Assembly: GCA_020465985.1 (NCBI GenBank)
Contig: JAANYP010000825.1
Span: 331,501-395,500, forward strand
Direction of reading: 5' to 3'
Length of the DNA stretch: 64,000 nt
Origin: Centrapalus pauciflorus
Lineage: Eukaryota > Streptophyta > Magnoliopsida > Asterales > Asteraceae
Below are positions 11,745 to 23,046 of the stretch, piece after piece. The position numbers and the translations under genes were made by a program. How positions within the stretch are numbered: position 1 is the stretch's first letter; the number at the start of each line of letters is the position of its first letter. The notes below the pieces were generated by a model that saw nothing but the letters and a program-made list of their open reading frames with translations, was not told the origin of the DNA and did not search any database.

Positions 11745-12637
11745 GGTAGCGTTTGGATCACAGAATTTTGATATACCAGGATTTAAATATGACATAATTT
11801 GAAAATGACAGGATTTGAATCATGTCATGTGTTTGGTTTGTAGGATTTCAAATTCAATTATTTGTAAAATCTTGTTTATTTGCAAATGTATCAAATGATA
11901 TGGGTAAAGGTAAGGTATGTTAAAAGGTGGGCAAGGTGTCAATATTTAGGGGTAGGGTGGTAGGTAAGTAGAGGGGTGGGTGGGTAGGGTAAGGTGTGTT
12001 GGGATGTGAAGGGGTAGTGTGGGATGAATGCGTATAGGTAGATGTGGGGTGGGTAGGTAGGGTTGGGTGGGATTGGTTGGGGTAAGGTAGGTGGGTAGGT
12101 AAGGGTGGGGTGGGTAGGCTTGGGTGAGATGGGGTAGTATGGGGTGGGTATGTATATGTAGATATAGGTGAGGTAGGATGAGTGAGAGTAAGATACGATG
12201 TCTAGTTGGGTCGGGTAGGGTGGGTAGGTATGGTAGGTAGGGGTAGAGTGGGTAGGTACGGTAGAGTATGGTACAATGGATTAGTGTAGGTAGGTAATGT
12301 TAGATAGTGATCATTGTTAGGGTAGTATGGGGTAGGATGGGATGGGATGGGGACGGTGTTGGTTGGGTAGGGTAGGATCAATAGGTATAGGTAGGTGGTG
12401 GTTAGGTTGAGGATAAAAGTAATATTGTCATTTGGTTTAGATTTCGAAATGTGAAGATATGAGATTTTGAAATAATACGGGGTATGGAAGAATTCTAAAA
12501 TCTTAAAACGAAAGATTGTGAAATGCTAAAGGAAAATTAAATCCCTCCATTTTTTTTTTGCCAAACATGATAAGAGAGGGATTTTCAAATGAAAATCTCT
12601 ACCGGTTTTTCTGAAATCCCATAAACCAGACGCCACC
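11745..12637. mobile_element. Harbinger/Tourist-like element with minisatellite core
   Basis: Imperfect terminal inverted repeats (GGTAGCGTTTGGATCACAG; right end reads AACCAGACGCCACC) are flanked by TTA at 11742-11744 and 12638-12640, the usual 3-bp TWA target duplication of PIF/Harbinger elements. The core, about 11880-12420, is an irregular array of GGGTAGG/GGTGGGT words. There is no transposase. Confidence 0.75.
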
Positions 12638-12758
12638 TTACTGCTTTGTTATCAAATATGATCATATTCTTGAAACAGTGAAAATAGCCTTGTAAAGTGA
12701 AAGATGACACTAAATGGTAAACCATTACCATAGTCATTGCTCTGTGAATTGAAGGAAA

Positions 12759-13077
12759 TATCTTCTACTAACTCAAATAAAGTTAGTAGTGATGCTCAGG
12801 TTTTATCTCCTACTAAATTAACCGGTTTAGTAGCGATGCTTATGAATGATTATCTCCTACTAATAAAATTGATAGCGATGCTTATGCCCCGTGCTAATCT
12901 TCTACACACTTTGGGCGGAGTATGTGACGATGCTATGAATCAGAAAGATGTGCTCGTGTTTATCTCCTACTTGCTTAACTTAGTTTGTAGTGATGCTTAA
13001 GTCCAAACAGAATTCAATAATGCCAAGTGAAAATGATGTGATTCTCTTACTAGTCCACCATATTTAGTAGCGATGTT
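12759..13077 (+). repeat. Six-unit array of related stem-loops
   Basis: Units start near 12759, 12804, 12851, 12896, 12961 and 13041 (spacing 45, 47, 45, 65, 80). Each follows the plan TATCTYCTACTAA - variable loop - TTAGTAGYGATGCT. Unit 1 is a perfect hairpin (CTACTAACT / AGTTAGTAG, 7-nt loop) and unit 2 has CTACTAAA / TTTAGTAG. Units 3-6 keep 'CTAC' and 'YGATGCT/GATGTT' while stem and loop vary. The frame at 12737-13000 is a by-product of the repeat. Confidence 0.7.
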
Positions 13078-13512
13078 GTAATGGATTTACATAATCATGT
13101 TGTTGTCTAAATTAATCACCAGTCATAGCTATCATAAAGCCAAAAGTTATGTAATAGTAATTTTAAGTTACTAAAGCTTATATATGGATTATAATGACTA
13201 AATAAGGCTAATAACCTACAGAATTGAAGATAACATAATTATTTTGTCATTTTTATCATATGTATCTGCAATGAGATAAATCTATATTCTCACTAAGCGT
13301 AAAGCTTACATATGTTGCTTCTAATTTTACAAAAACATGTACTGAATTGGTAGTTCCAACTAAAAGTTCGTTATAGGTGAAGCTTGAAGGTTGTAGGCTA
13401 ATACAATTTTTGCTACGTAATATAGAAGTTGAAAACATAGGGAAGCTGATTTGTGAATAGTGGGCTGTTGACGAAGATTTTAGACTAGCTATAGCGGTTA
13501 TCGCGGTGACAT

Positions 13513-14483
13513 CTTGGTTTTAAAAGGCGCGCTTGAGGCGCACTGAGGCGCGGGGCGCATAGAGGCGCAAAGGCTAGGGCATCGCAACACTGAGGCGCGG
13601 TGGTGTCCAGAAGGCGCACGGAGGCGCTGGCAACATGCGCTTTTTGGAGCTTCAGAGCCTCTGCGCTTCAAAGGCTTCCTGGACATTCCGAAGTTGGGCC
13701 TAAAAAAGAATATGGGCCTGAAAAAAAGGGTACGCAGCTTAAAATCTAAGTCAACGATTAAATAAACCCTACATAATTTTTTTCTTTATCGGTTCCTTCC
13801 AACTGGACATTCTTCTGCTACGTCTTCTGGTTGCTGGCGCTTCTACGTGGCTTGGTCTGCTACGTGGCTTGGTCTGCTACGTTTCTTCTGCTACGTCCTT
13901 CCAGTTTTTGCTTATTATTTTCTGCGATGGCTTCTCTTCTTCTTATCATCTCTCGAAATCAAACCTCTCTGCACGACTGCACTTCTGTTGTCTTCCTTGT
14001 CTCTCTTTTGATTATGTTATAGTTATTTTTATAAACTATAAGTATATATATAACCTACTAAATGTTTGTTAAAGGATTTTAAGTTTTTAAGTTTCTTATT
14101 TCCTTCTCTTCTGCTGTGATTGTCATTCTGGATTCTGAAATTAGTTAATATAAAATTATGAAGTTGGCGTAACCGGGTAACTTGATGTTGCTTTATATTC
14201 TTAAGTTATATAAGTATCAAGTACTTCATGATATGTTTTGGTAATTATTATCCATCAGAATTATGTGACTTTTGTTGGTATGATATGAATATATGATATA
14301 TTTTGGTATTTTGGTTAAGGTATCATTATTGTCTTATTTTTTATGAACATTATTGTCTTATTTTGTATGAAATATGAAATATTTTGGTATTTGATTAAAA
14401 GTGCGCCTCACGTCCGTGATGCGCGCGCCTCGGGCTCCAGGACCCTTTGCGCAACGGTGCGCCTCGCGCCTTTTAAAACCAAG
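13513..14483. mobile_element. GGCGC-rich hAT-type element with 8-bp TSD
   Basis: Terminal inverted repeats CTTGGTTTTAAAAGGCGCG (left) and its complement (right) are flanked by an exact 8-bp duplication GGTGACAT at 13505-13512 and 14484-14491. Both subterminal zones are packed with 'gaggcgc' words (13530-13660 and 14401-14470), probably transposase-binding repeats. The 971-bp body has no recognisable gene. Confidence 0.88.
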
Positions 14484-14506
14484 GGTGACATAGTGGTATA
14501 TTTTAT

Positions 14507-14559
14507 ATATATGTGTGTGTGTGTGTATGTATATATGTGTGTGTGTGTGTATATATATA

Positions 14560-14607
<48 letters not shown>
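14507..14607. repeat. (TG)n/(TA)n microsatellite
   Basis: Alternating GT blocks followed by about 58 bases of TA. The translated frames across it (runs of Ile-Tyr) are artefacts. Confidence 0.95.
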
Positions 14608-14611
<4 letters not shown>

Positions 14612-14972
14612 AAAAAACATAATATAATGCACATATGAAACCTACAAGAAGTACAACCATGGACAGCAGTTAACATATTTGGATTTACAGCTGTAGTGCA
14701 GACGTGCATAACATAATACATATATATAATTAAATCATAAAAGGTTATATAAATACATAACATAATACATATATAAAAATAATATCATAAAAGGTTATCT
14801 AAAAAACAAAATTAAAGTCATCAAATGGCTAACTAAGGTTCCATAACGCTATTTTGACCGCTTACCGCTATTTTATCCAAAATTGCGTTCATATAGCGGT
14901 AAATAGCACTGCTAATAGCGGGACCGCTATTTGGTGAAAGTCCGCTAACCGCTATAGCACCGTTATTAACTG

Positions 14973-16190
14973 CCGAGTACAAAATATATACATGCATTAA
15001 TTGCCTAATTTACAACTAAGACACACCCAAGGACCCTGTTACATGTATGCATCAACTGTCCCTTCTGTTCATTCTACTTTCTGCCTAACACAGCATACCC
15101 CGAGACTTGTAAGTCTCGGGGTTCACTGCTGCACACATACACATCATGAGTACAATTACATATATTACACACATGTTCAAGTGATTAATTTCCAAGCTAA
15201 ACCTACACCAAGTCCTATATTTGCTGCTGATTAATCTGTCCCTCTTTGTCTAATACCCCGAGACTAACATTTCTCGAGTCTGTTATTTTAGAAAAACAAA
15301 ACAGCAGCAACCAACTCAATCTATATATGTTTGTTGTATAACAGAAAGACCGATGAAGGAAGATTGATGAATGAACCACATAAGACACATAACACTTGGT
15401 TTAATAATGCATACATATATATTACGTGTTGCTGATCTTTCTGTTTTGTTTTCAGCCAATACACACACTAAGTATTATTTCTATTTTTATGTTGAGGGCT
15501 ACTTCAATTGTTTCTGTTTTTGGTTCGTAAACTAACTTTTTTTGTGTTGAACTAATCGCAAGTTCACACACTGCACTTTCACTGGAAAATTGTTGAAGCT
15601 TACTTTTATACATAAAGCTTGAAATAAGGACAGTAAGGACAACACTTTCATTCTGTTTTGGTTCGTGAAATTCAAGGACAACATTGTGTTTTGTGCCTTG
15701 TGTTTGTGCATGAAATATAAAATTAAAACAGAAAATAAGGACAACATTTGTGTTTTGTTAATGAGATTTGTTTCTGTTTTTGGTTCGTGAAATGCAAGGC
15801 CAAGAAGGCCATGGCCTTCGGCCTTGGCTTCAAAACCGTCTTGGGTTGTTTGTTGATCATACAAGTATATTATTCGCCCCTTACTCCTTTTAATTGCTGT
15901 TGAAATTTTAATTAAAAACAGAATGAAAGTTCAGTGTGTGAACTATGTTTGTGTCTTATGTTTGCGCATGAAAGTGCATTGTGTGAAATTTTAATTAAAT
16001 ACAACAGCAACAGCCATAGAAATGAATTTTTTTGAAAGTGCAATGTGCACATGGGTTTTAAATAATACAAAATATTACAATAATGAACATGCATGATATT
16101 ATGACAAATACATGAAATATATATTCTTTAAAAAAATAATTGATAAAGATAAAAATGTTATATAAAATTTATTTCTTTTCTCTGTTTGTA
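14973..16190. other. Gene-free DNA with local duplications
   Basis: It contains the palindrome at 15097-15122 and three partial copies of 'ttctgtttttggttcgtgaa' (15518, 15653, 15775) with intervening 'aaggacaacat' words, so small local duplications have occurred. Frames here (15532-15864 minus) follow these repeats and show no domain. Confidence 0.45.
15097..15122. repeat. Perfect 12-bp inverted repeat with 2-nt loop
   Basis: ACCCCGAGACTT - GT - AAGTCTCGGGGT. A second, broken copy (ACCCCGAGACT...TCTCGAGTC) is at 15253-15280. The GC-rich stem stands out in AT-rich surroundings. Confidence 0.85.
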
Positions 16191-16347
16191 ACAACCAAAC
16201 AAGAGAATTGATAATTGATTCTCTGTTAAATTCTCTGTTGAATTCTCTGTTCTACCAAACAGATGAATCAATTCTCATTCTCCAAACTAATTCTCTTTCT
16301 CTACAATTCCATTCTCTGCATTTTCCTTCCCTGTAACAAACGCACCC
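16190..16347. mobile_element. Right end of a Harbinger-like element (partial)
   Basis: 'ctaccaaacag' and 'attctctgtt' words lead to a terminus 'acaaacgcaccc' abutting TTA (16348-16350), matching the terminus form of the complete Harbinger-like elements. No left end was found. Confidence 0.35.
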
Positions 16348-16835
16348 TTAAGGTTATAAGTGAAACTCAACAACAAAAACCTAATGGGATTGGGCCTATA
16401 AAAATTTCTAGCAGGGCTCTCAATCTTTGATATCTCATCGGTGAATCATCTCACTGGCCACACAATAAGTATCCACAAAATATTACCGACTTCTGCAATA
16501 TATTTCATCAAAAGCTAGGTGCGCCGTGGCAGGACATGCAACATCAAATCAATTAAATACGCAGATAGATTAATTGCAAAGAAGTAGCAACCAACTTTAC
16601 TAAAATTCACAATTGTAGCTACCTAGTTTAGTTTTTTTTACCAATTATGGCAATCTACTTATTATAACTGTTGAGCTATTGAGTCTAATGTACCATAAGA
16701 CCCCATTACTGCTACAGAGACATAGCAATGGGGTCCCACTACGAAAAAACCGGACAAGGGTCATGGGAGCTGCGTCCCAGGACGAAAAGTTTGAGGGGCA
16801 GTTTGTTACTATGATTCTTCATTAAAATCATGATC

Positions 16836-17253
16836 TGATCAGTGTTGCAAAGGCGACTAATCCCTAATTGGCCATTAACCTATACGGCTATACGAGTTTG
16901 ATGTAATCGGCTATATAGTCAACGTCGGTCAACGGTCAAAGAAATTATCATAAGAAATCAGGTCAAGGTCGATCAAAACTAATAAGTACGGTCAAGACGA
17001 CGAGGGAGCATCAATCTAAAAAAATTATTAATGAATTAAATTCATGTATGAAGTATTTGAAACTTTGAACAATTATGTTAGTGTTACTTAGATATTTATA
17101 TTTTAGTATTTATGAACATGTTGTGTGTATATTTGAGATTCATACATATAAAGAATTCCAATTTGATTACTCCCCATCTAGGCCGATTCCTTGCTACTCT
17201 CGACCAATCGCCCAACTACTGCCTAGCGAGATGTGCAACATTCAATCAGATGA
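16836..17253. mobile_element. MITE-like inverted-repeat element (tentative)
   Basis: The left end ATCTGATCAGTGTTGCAAAG pairs imperfectly with the right end, where 'gtgcaacattcaatcagat' is its approximate complement. About 418 bp without a gene. No clear target duplication. Confidence 0.4.
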
Positions 17254-17461
17254 GTGACGTTTTTGGCTTGTGAGCCCAAGCCCACATGCAGTCCTAGGTC
17301 AGCCTTCGTTATTATACAGGATCTTTTTGCAACTGTGTTACCCTAAGCTGGCATAATAAAATCTCAATAGTTCGCCTGTGGACGTAGCACGATTACTCTG
17401 ATCATGTGAACCACGTATATTCATGTGTTCTTATTTTTATTTTATTTGCATCTTCATCATC

Positions 17462-17773
17462 ATTTATTGATTATGGTGCTTTATCCTAAGAACTCGGGTA
17501 TGATATATTATATATCATGGGAAGAACCATCAACTTTCTAGCGTAGCAATGTAAAACCCAATCGATGGTGAAGTAGCTCGTACCTTTGTGGGTTCGTCTT
17601 CTAGCAAAATTAATTTTGGTTTCCTTGTTATTCCAACTTCATTATAGTTTATGCCAACATGGTTGATTGGTGATATTGTTGTTACTTGTTAGACTAGATA
17701 TTAGTAAAGTTAGCGTGACTTGTCCACACTTGAAAAGATTGGGTGGTTTTGATAAAGATTACAATCATTTCGA
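17462..17773 (+). repeat. Left arm of long inverted repeat
   Basis: This roughly 310-bp stretch recurs in inverted orientation at 20582-20906 with few differences, for example 'gaactcgggtatgatatatt' and 'gattgggtggttttgataaa'. It may be one long terminal inverted repeat of a foldback or MULE-type element. Confidence 0.8.
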
Positions 17774-17798
17774 AATGAATAAAAGTATTATGATTTCT

Positions 17799-18256
17799 AA
17801 ATGGGAAATTTTCGCAAAAAAACCCCAAGTTGGATCATTTTTGTTATTAAAACCCTCAACTATTTTTCATTGCACAAAAAACCCCAAACTGACTAAAACT
17901 TATAAAGATCATATTTTTTTTTTCAAAAAAATAATTTGCAACCTGATAAACCGGTTGTAATTTACTAACCAACCTACTCTCCAGCGAACTCACTTGTCTG
18001 TGTTTTATTATTCAAATTGACATTTCTTATTGATTTATTTGTTCAGATCTATGTTTTTTTTGTTGGAATTCACTTTTTCGGTGAAATTCCAATGGTCTCT
18101 GTTAACTTGTCGACGGTGGCGTGTGACTTTCAACCGGTAATATCCCATTTTCGTAAGATTTTACCAGTTAAAGGTTTTTTGTGCAATGAAAAATGGTTGG
18201 GGGTTTTAATCGCAAAAATGGTCAAACTTAGGGGTTTTTGCACAAATATCCATTTT
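17799..18256. mobile_element. Foldback MITE inside the inverted repeat
   Basis: Left end AAATGGGAAATTTTCGCAAA and right end (complement: AAATGGATATTTGTGCAAA) form an imperfect terminal inverted repeat that extends inward through 'aaccccaagttgg'. No coding capacity. No exact target duplication. Confidence 0.55.
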
Positions 18257-18797
18257 AAATTAAATTTTATAAATATAAAACAATGAAAAGAAGTTGGAAC
18301 AGAGAATAAATTGATATTTTAAAATTTTTAAAGCCAAGAACTGGACTAAACATAAGTCAGTTTCGATGAATCCCTGGTTCGGTTTTGTTGGTTTGGACAA
18401 AAATTTGCACACCATTATTCTTAATTACTAACTTGATAACATCATTTTGAACAATGTTGGTTAGAGTTTGTGTTCCCCAATGGTTAGTGTTTGTCGATCA
18501 TATATATGACTTGGCTTCATGATAATTTGCTTATGGTTCTTTCGTAACTTATGTTTCTTGCATTGTCCATATAAGGGGGCGATGGTTTTATGTTTTCCCT
18601 CGACGCCTCATAAGTTGTGGATGACCGTGGCTCTATTCATTGGTGGTTCATCCTTATTTGGTGGTGGTTAGTATATTTCTTATGTACATATTGCTCCTCA
18701 ACAAGCTCGAATAAAAGCCAGAAATGATTATGTCAGGGATAGGTTGAAAAAGAAATATGGATATGACAAATTCACTACCGAGCCATAAAAAGACTAA

Positions 18798-19935
18798 GAG
18801 GGTGTTTGATAGCACTTATCAGGCTCTGATAAGAGGTTCTTATTCGGTAAGAGGAAAATATTGATAAGTGCGTTTGATATGCAGAAGACATAAGAGTCAA
18901 AATTCTCTTATCATGTCTTATCAGGATAAGACCTTGATATGCTTCTTATCACCACTTATCACACAAAAAAAATACACGTCTCTCTTCCCCCACCACACCC
19001 TACCCCACCCTACCCTTACCCTTACCCTTACCCCATACCCAACCTCACCCACCCTACCCTACCCTATCTTAAACCCCCTACTCCCTACCCCACCCCACCC
19101 CACCCATCTCCACCCTTAACCCTACCCACCCCACTCCCATACTTACCCTATCTCACTCTACCCCACCCCTACACTAACCCATTAAACCACCCCACCTCAC
19201 CCATCCCTTATCCTACCTCACCCTACCCCTATCTCTTCCCACCTACCCCACCCACCCCTGCCCCTCAAACCTACCCACCTCACCCCTACCCTACCCTACC
19301 CTTACCCCTCAAATCTACCCACCCCCACCCACCTTACCCCTCAAGGCACCCTACCCCTACCATTACCTCACCCCACCCTCAACCTACCAACCTCTACCCT
19401 ACCTCTTACCATATTTATTATAACGAAATATTCCAACAGTTTTTGATAAAATTTATTATTTTTCAATAACATATCTATATAACTTATAAACTTAGGTTAT
19501 TTGGAAGTTAATAAACGTAACCTTATAAACTTGATTATAACTTATAAACTTTAATTGTTATTTGATTCTTGAAAGCATGTTGGTTATATGTTTATTGAAT
19601 GCATTTATGTTACTTGATTATAACTTATAAACTTGAATTGGTTTCTTACTTAAATCTTGTTAATGTTATTTGAATGATATTAAATGTTTACATGGATCAC
19701 TTTGATTCAATGATATTATTCTTACTTGATATTTGATTTTAATCAATGATATCTGTTTGGTTTTGGGAATTAATATGTAAAATTAATAAAAATAACAGAA
19801 TCAGATAATTTACAAAACAAACAGACTTATTGAATTCTCTTATCAGATCTCAGTATCTTATCAGGACCGCCTCTCATCAATCAAAAGTGGAATCAGACAT
19901 CAGACAATTAACCTCTTATGCAATCAAACAGCACC
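18798..19935. mobile_element. Harbinger/Tourist-like element with (CCCTACC)n core
   Basis: The left end GAGGGTGTTTGATAGCAC and right end 'caatcaaacagcacc' are inverted relatives, flanked by TAA at 18795-18797 and 19936-19938. The core (18985-19400) is a C-rich minisatellite of CCCTACC, CCCACCC and CCCTTA words. The Pro/Tyr-rich frame at 18939-19469 is a product of this repeat, not a gene. Confidence 0.72.
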
Positions 19936-20267
19936 TAACTTCACTTGATTGCTGCTGCTGGTGGTGGTGTAGGTATGTGCATGTCCTTCAATTATTTACA
20001 TTTATGTTTTTTTCACTACTTCTACTCGAGCATAAAAGTTTAAAATGATATTGTGATCCAATATTGCTTTGAATGCATATCTACTAGAGATCAACTTCAC
20101 TATAGTTGTGTTCCTTTTTCATGGATTATTCTAACAGGTATATCTAATCATGCCCATCTGTCCACCTTAACACTCGTGTTGGTTACATATCTTTTGGGGA
20201 TCGAACATTTCTTCTCATCAATTATAGCGTGATTTGATCAAATTAAGTTGAATTTCAGTCAAAGTAA

Positions 20268-20560
20268 GGTGTTGTTTGATTGATGAGAGGTAAATGTCTC
20301 ATGTGTGATTCTTAATTCTGATTGATAAGAGATGGTCTTGAGAATTGATATGACGGTTCAATAAGATTGATTTGTAAATAACAAATGTTTGATTATTGAT
20401 AGTTATTAATTTATTTATGAAAATCGTAAAAATTTGTGACAACTTTTATATCCATTTATCTTTGTTAATTTATTGTTACCAATAAAGTCAGAAAATGAAA
20501 TTTAATGTTATTACCAAGGTTAATCTATACCTTTGTAGTTTACAAATGAGTTTTGTAAAC
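20268..20560. mobile_element. Left part of a Harbinger-like element
   Basis: It starts GGTGTTGTTTGATTGATGAG directly after TAA and continues with 'gataagagatggtcttgag', as does the sequence at 2552-2640. The right terminus was not found. Confidence 0.4.
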
Positions 20561-20581
20561 ACAAATCTCTAATACGTGTCT

Positions 20582-20906
20582 CGAAATGATTGTAATCTTT
20601 ATCAAAACCACCCAATCTTTTCAAGTGTGGACAAGTCACGCTAACTTTACTAATATCTAGTCTAACAAGTAACAACAATATCACCAATCAACCATGTTGG
20701 CATAAACTATAATGAAGTTGGAATAACATGGAAACCAACATTCATTTTGCTAGAAGACGAACCCACAAAGGTACGAGCTACTTCACCATCGATTGGGTTA
20801 TACATTGCTACTCTAGAAAGTCGACGGTTCTTCCCATGATATATAATATATCATACCCGAGTTCTTAATTAGGATTAAGAACCATAATCAATATAAAAAT
20901 ATGTTT
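20582..20906 (-). repeat. Right arm of long inverted repeat
   Basis: Reverse-complement partner of 17462-17773. Removing the two elements nested between the arms leaves a loop of about 1.2 kb, a plausible size for a foldback or MULE-derived element. Confidence 0.8.
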
Positions 20907-21099
20907 CTTCCCATGAAGTTGGTAGTACACAAGCAAATTATACGTGCAACTTAAGAAATTATAAACATAAGAACACAAAGAAAAAACCATGGAAATTGGT
21001 TAATGAAGAATTGAAGTGATGAATTGATGGATTCTTGTTGTGTAAATGAGTAAAGAAGGTTTGTATATGTTTATATTAGTTAAATATGGCATAAAGGAA

Positions 21100-22470
21100 G
21101 TTATTTCAGTGTTTACATAAGCTGTGAGTTGAGTTGGATGAATCGATTCACGAGCAGAGGCATTAAAATTGACGTTCTGGGGTGCAGACCAGGGTGACTC
21201 GGCGAGTCACCCCTTATGACTCATCGAGTCAGTGCCTGTTGAGTTTGAATTTCGATTTCAGAATGTTTTTGACTCGTCGAGTCGCCTCCCTAACACTTGT
21301 TTTAAGCTTTATAATGACAATACAACCTTATGTAATCATCTTATACTTATAGAACAAGTAAAGTAACATCAAATATCATCTAAAAGTCTATAAAACTCAA
21401 TGATAGGTACAACGATGTCGGTATAAATCGGAATTTCAAATCGAAAGCACATAAACACCTTAATTGACATTTAAACCTTATGATATACTATAATAAGCTT
21501 ATATATACTTTGAATATTATTGTTTGATAGGTTTGTACTTGAAAGAAGTGTCGATTGCCGATTTGAGACGCTAAGAGTGAAAATCGAGCTTTAAGAGGCC
21601 TTTTTGGCGGTTTATTACTCGAAGGCTACTTTTAGCCTATTTTTTAGTGACTTCTAGTATTGATATGTGTGTTGTATACATATTTACATGTTTATTTTTA
21701 AATTACGACATTGTGCATATATCTTGGGCGCCATGTTCTCATATAGTCATAGTTATATGATGCATAGCACGGGCTCACAATTATTACATGATCTTGTACT
21801 ATGGCCATAAAGCCTTATTTGATACCATTCATACTATGCTTTGATGATCACTTCTTTCATACTTACCATGCTTATATTTGTTTAAACCCAGTGTTGAGCT
21901 ATGCTCATTCATTTGGCCCTCAATGGACGTCCAGGTTACTATTTATATTTAAACGTCTTCCTGCGTGTTTGTGCGTAGAAATTCCTATTCCGGAATCTTA
22001 CGGAGTAGGTGGCCGGACTTCGGGTGCTGGTTTGAGTTGTCTAGACTCGGTTCTAATCCGGGCTGGCAACGTGCGGGTTCTCGAGTCTCCCTCGTGACCT
22101 ATGCGATAGTGGGTTCTATTCCCACAACATTGTCATTAAGATATTGCACACATCTCTTTTTATAACTCTGTTATTACTGTTGCATGTTTTATGTTTTGCA
22201 TGTCGTATCGATATAGTAACTCACTTAGCAAATTTTATTTGCTAATCTCATATACTTCATGTATGTCAAGTGAAGGAAATAGTAAGGGCATGGAAGTTGC
22301 CGGCTTAAGCTTAAAGGCCTAGAGTGGAAGTGACTTTTGGTAAGGGTGTAAGGCACACTTGATTGGGATTTTCGGTAGATTGCCTGATATATTTATGGAA
22401 ATCCTAACGTTTGATGATAGTTGATGTACCAAAATTTTAAGTAGCTTGTAATTATATATATAAATTGCTT
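21100..22470 (+). mobile_element. LTR fragment, Ty3/gypsy type (degenerate)
   Basis: The layout follows LTRs elsewhere in the window: palindromic words around 21195-21290 (GACTCGGCGAGTCA, GACTCGTCGAGTC), then a stretch with short hairpins such as GTGGG-ttctatt-CCCAC (22109-22125), then 'agtaactcacttagcaaatt' (22216), the equivalent of 'actcaccagctt' in the LTRs at 62335 and 44411. Neither terminus is intact. Confidence 0.45.
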
Positions 22471-22839
22471 TCGTTTACATATACACCAATTGAATCAGGG
22501 AAATGGACTCCGAGCGAACCGGTCACGCCCGATTTTCTCTTGAACCATGCTAATCATGGTTAACCTAATGTAATTCCACTAATAATTATATTATGTTGAA
22601 ATGAGTGTTTCACAGTTGCTTCATGAGTTTAATCCCCATCGTTGATTTCCAACCGCTATAGGGAGTGCACTCCCAGACCCATCTCAACCATTTATTATAG
22701 CAACTCAACTCATTTAACACTAATTAACTAACCTTGTTGTCTTTGATTTGGAGATAGAAGTTGATAACAACCTTCTAAGATAGGACCTTGACTCAATTAC
22801 TAAGTTTGCTTCCTCTTCAGATTATTCTTTTGGTGTCAA

Positions 22840-23046
22840 CTGTGGAACACACACACACACGTTTATGTTGTTGGTTGGAAAATGAAGCAAGGGCAGAAGA
22901 TTACGACTTTATACCCACTAATTAACCAACTCTTAACTCAATTATTCCCAAATTAATAATTCGGGTTTAGAATGTTATTTAACTCATTAAAACAACCTCA
23001 ATTCCACAATTACTTCTAATTCGGTTATTATCTCAACCGATTAGAA
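22840..23046 (-). mobile_element. LTR fragment of the solo-LTR family
   Basis: 'gggtttagaatgttatttaa', 'ctcattaaaacaacctcaa' and 'cggttattatctcaacc' match, in reverse orientation, 62460-62580 of the solo LTR. It is cut at 23047 by the next element. Confidence 0.6.

Larger units (their letters stand above)
10975..13450 (+). mobile_element. Degenerate LTR remnant (Ty3/gypsy type?), interrupted
   Basis: It starts TGTAACAACCTAGC, like the TGTAACACCC starts of the LTRs at 24713, 31464 and 62335, and runs through a TC-rich leader (11225-11300) and a 'cagtgagttta' donor-like site (11666) as those LTRs do. A Harbinger element (11745-12637) is inserted. The stem-loop array at 12759-13077 lies where the other LTRs carry their stem-loops. 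No right terminus or partner LTR was found, so this rests on shared layout only. Confidence 0.35.
13462..14972. mobile_element. Older TIR element around 13513-14483 (tentative)
   Basis: Left of the GGCGC element stands 'ctatagcggttatcgcgg' and at 14940-14960 its approximate complement 'ccgctaaccgctatag', with more 'tagcgg' words at 14846-14935. This suggests an older element into which both the GGCGC element and the TA microsatellite came. Its exact ends and target duplication are unclear. Confidence 0.35.

Noticed and set aside
11880..12420. Interstitial telomere repeat
   Set aside because: Words are GGGTAGG/GGTGGGT, not the plant TTTAGGG, and the array lies within a TIR element.
12759..13077. 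CRISPR array
   Set aside because: Plant nuclear DNA, spacers of 45-80 bases, degenerate units, hairpin arms rather than repeats.
12759..13077. C/D-box snoRNA cluster (GTGATGCT resembles box C)
   Set aside because: The RUGAUGA match is incomplete and no box D (CTGA) sits at the right distance.
14343..14763. Frames with Ile-Tyr runs (also 55354-55536 and 56476-56742)
   Set aside because: Translation of TA microsatellites.
18939..19469. 176-codon Pro/Tyr/Thr-rich frame
   Set aside because: Translation of the CCCTACC minisatellite in a Harbinger-like element; the same happens at 39956-40354.
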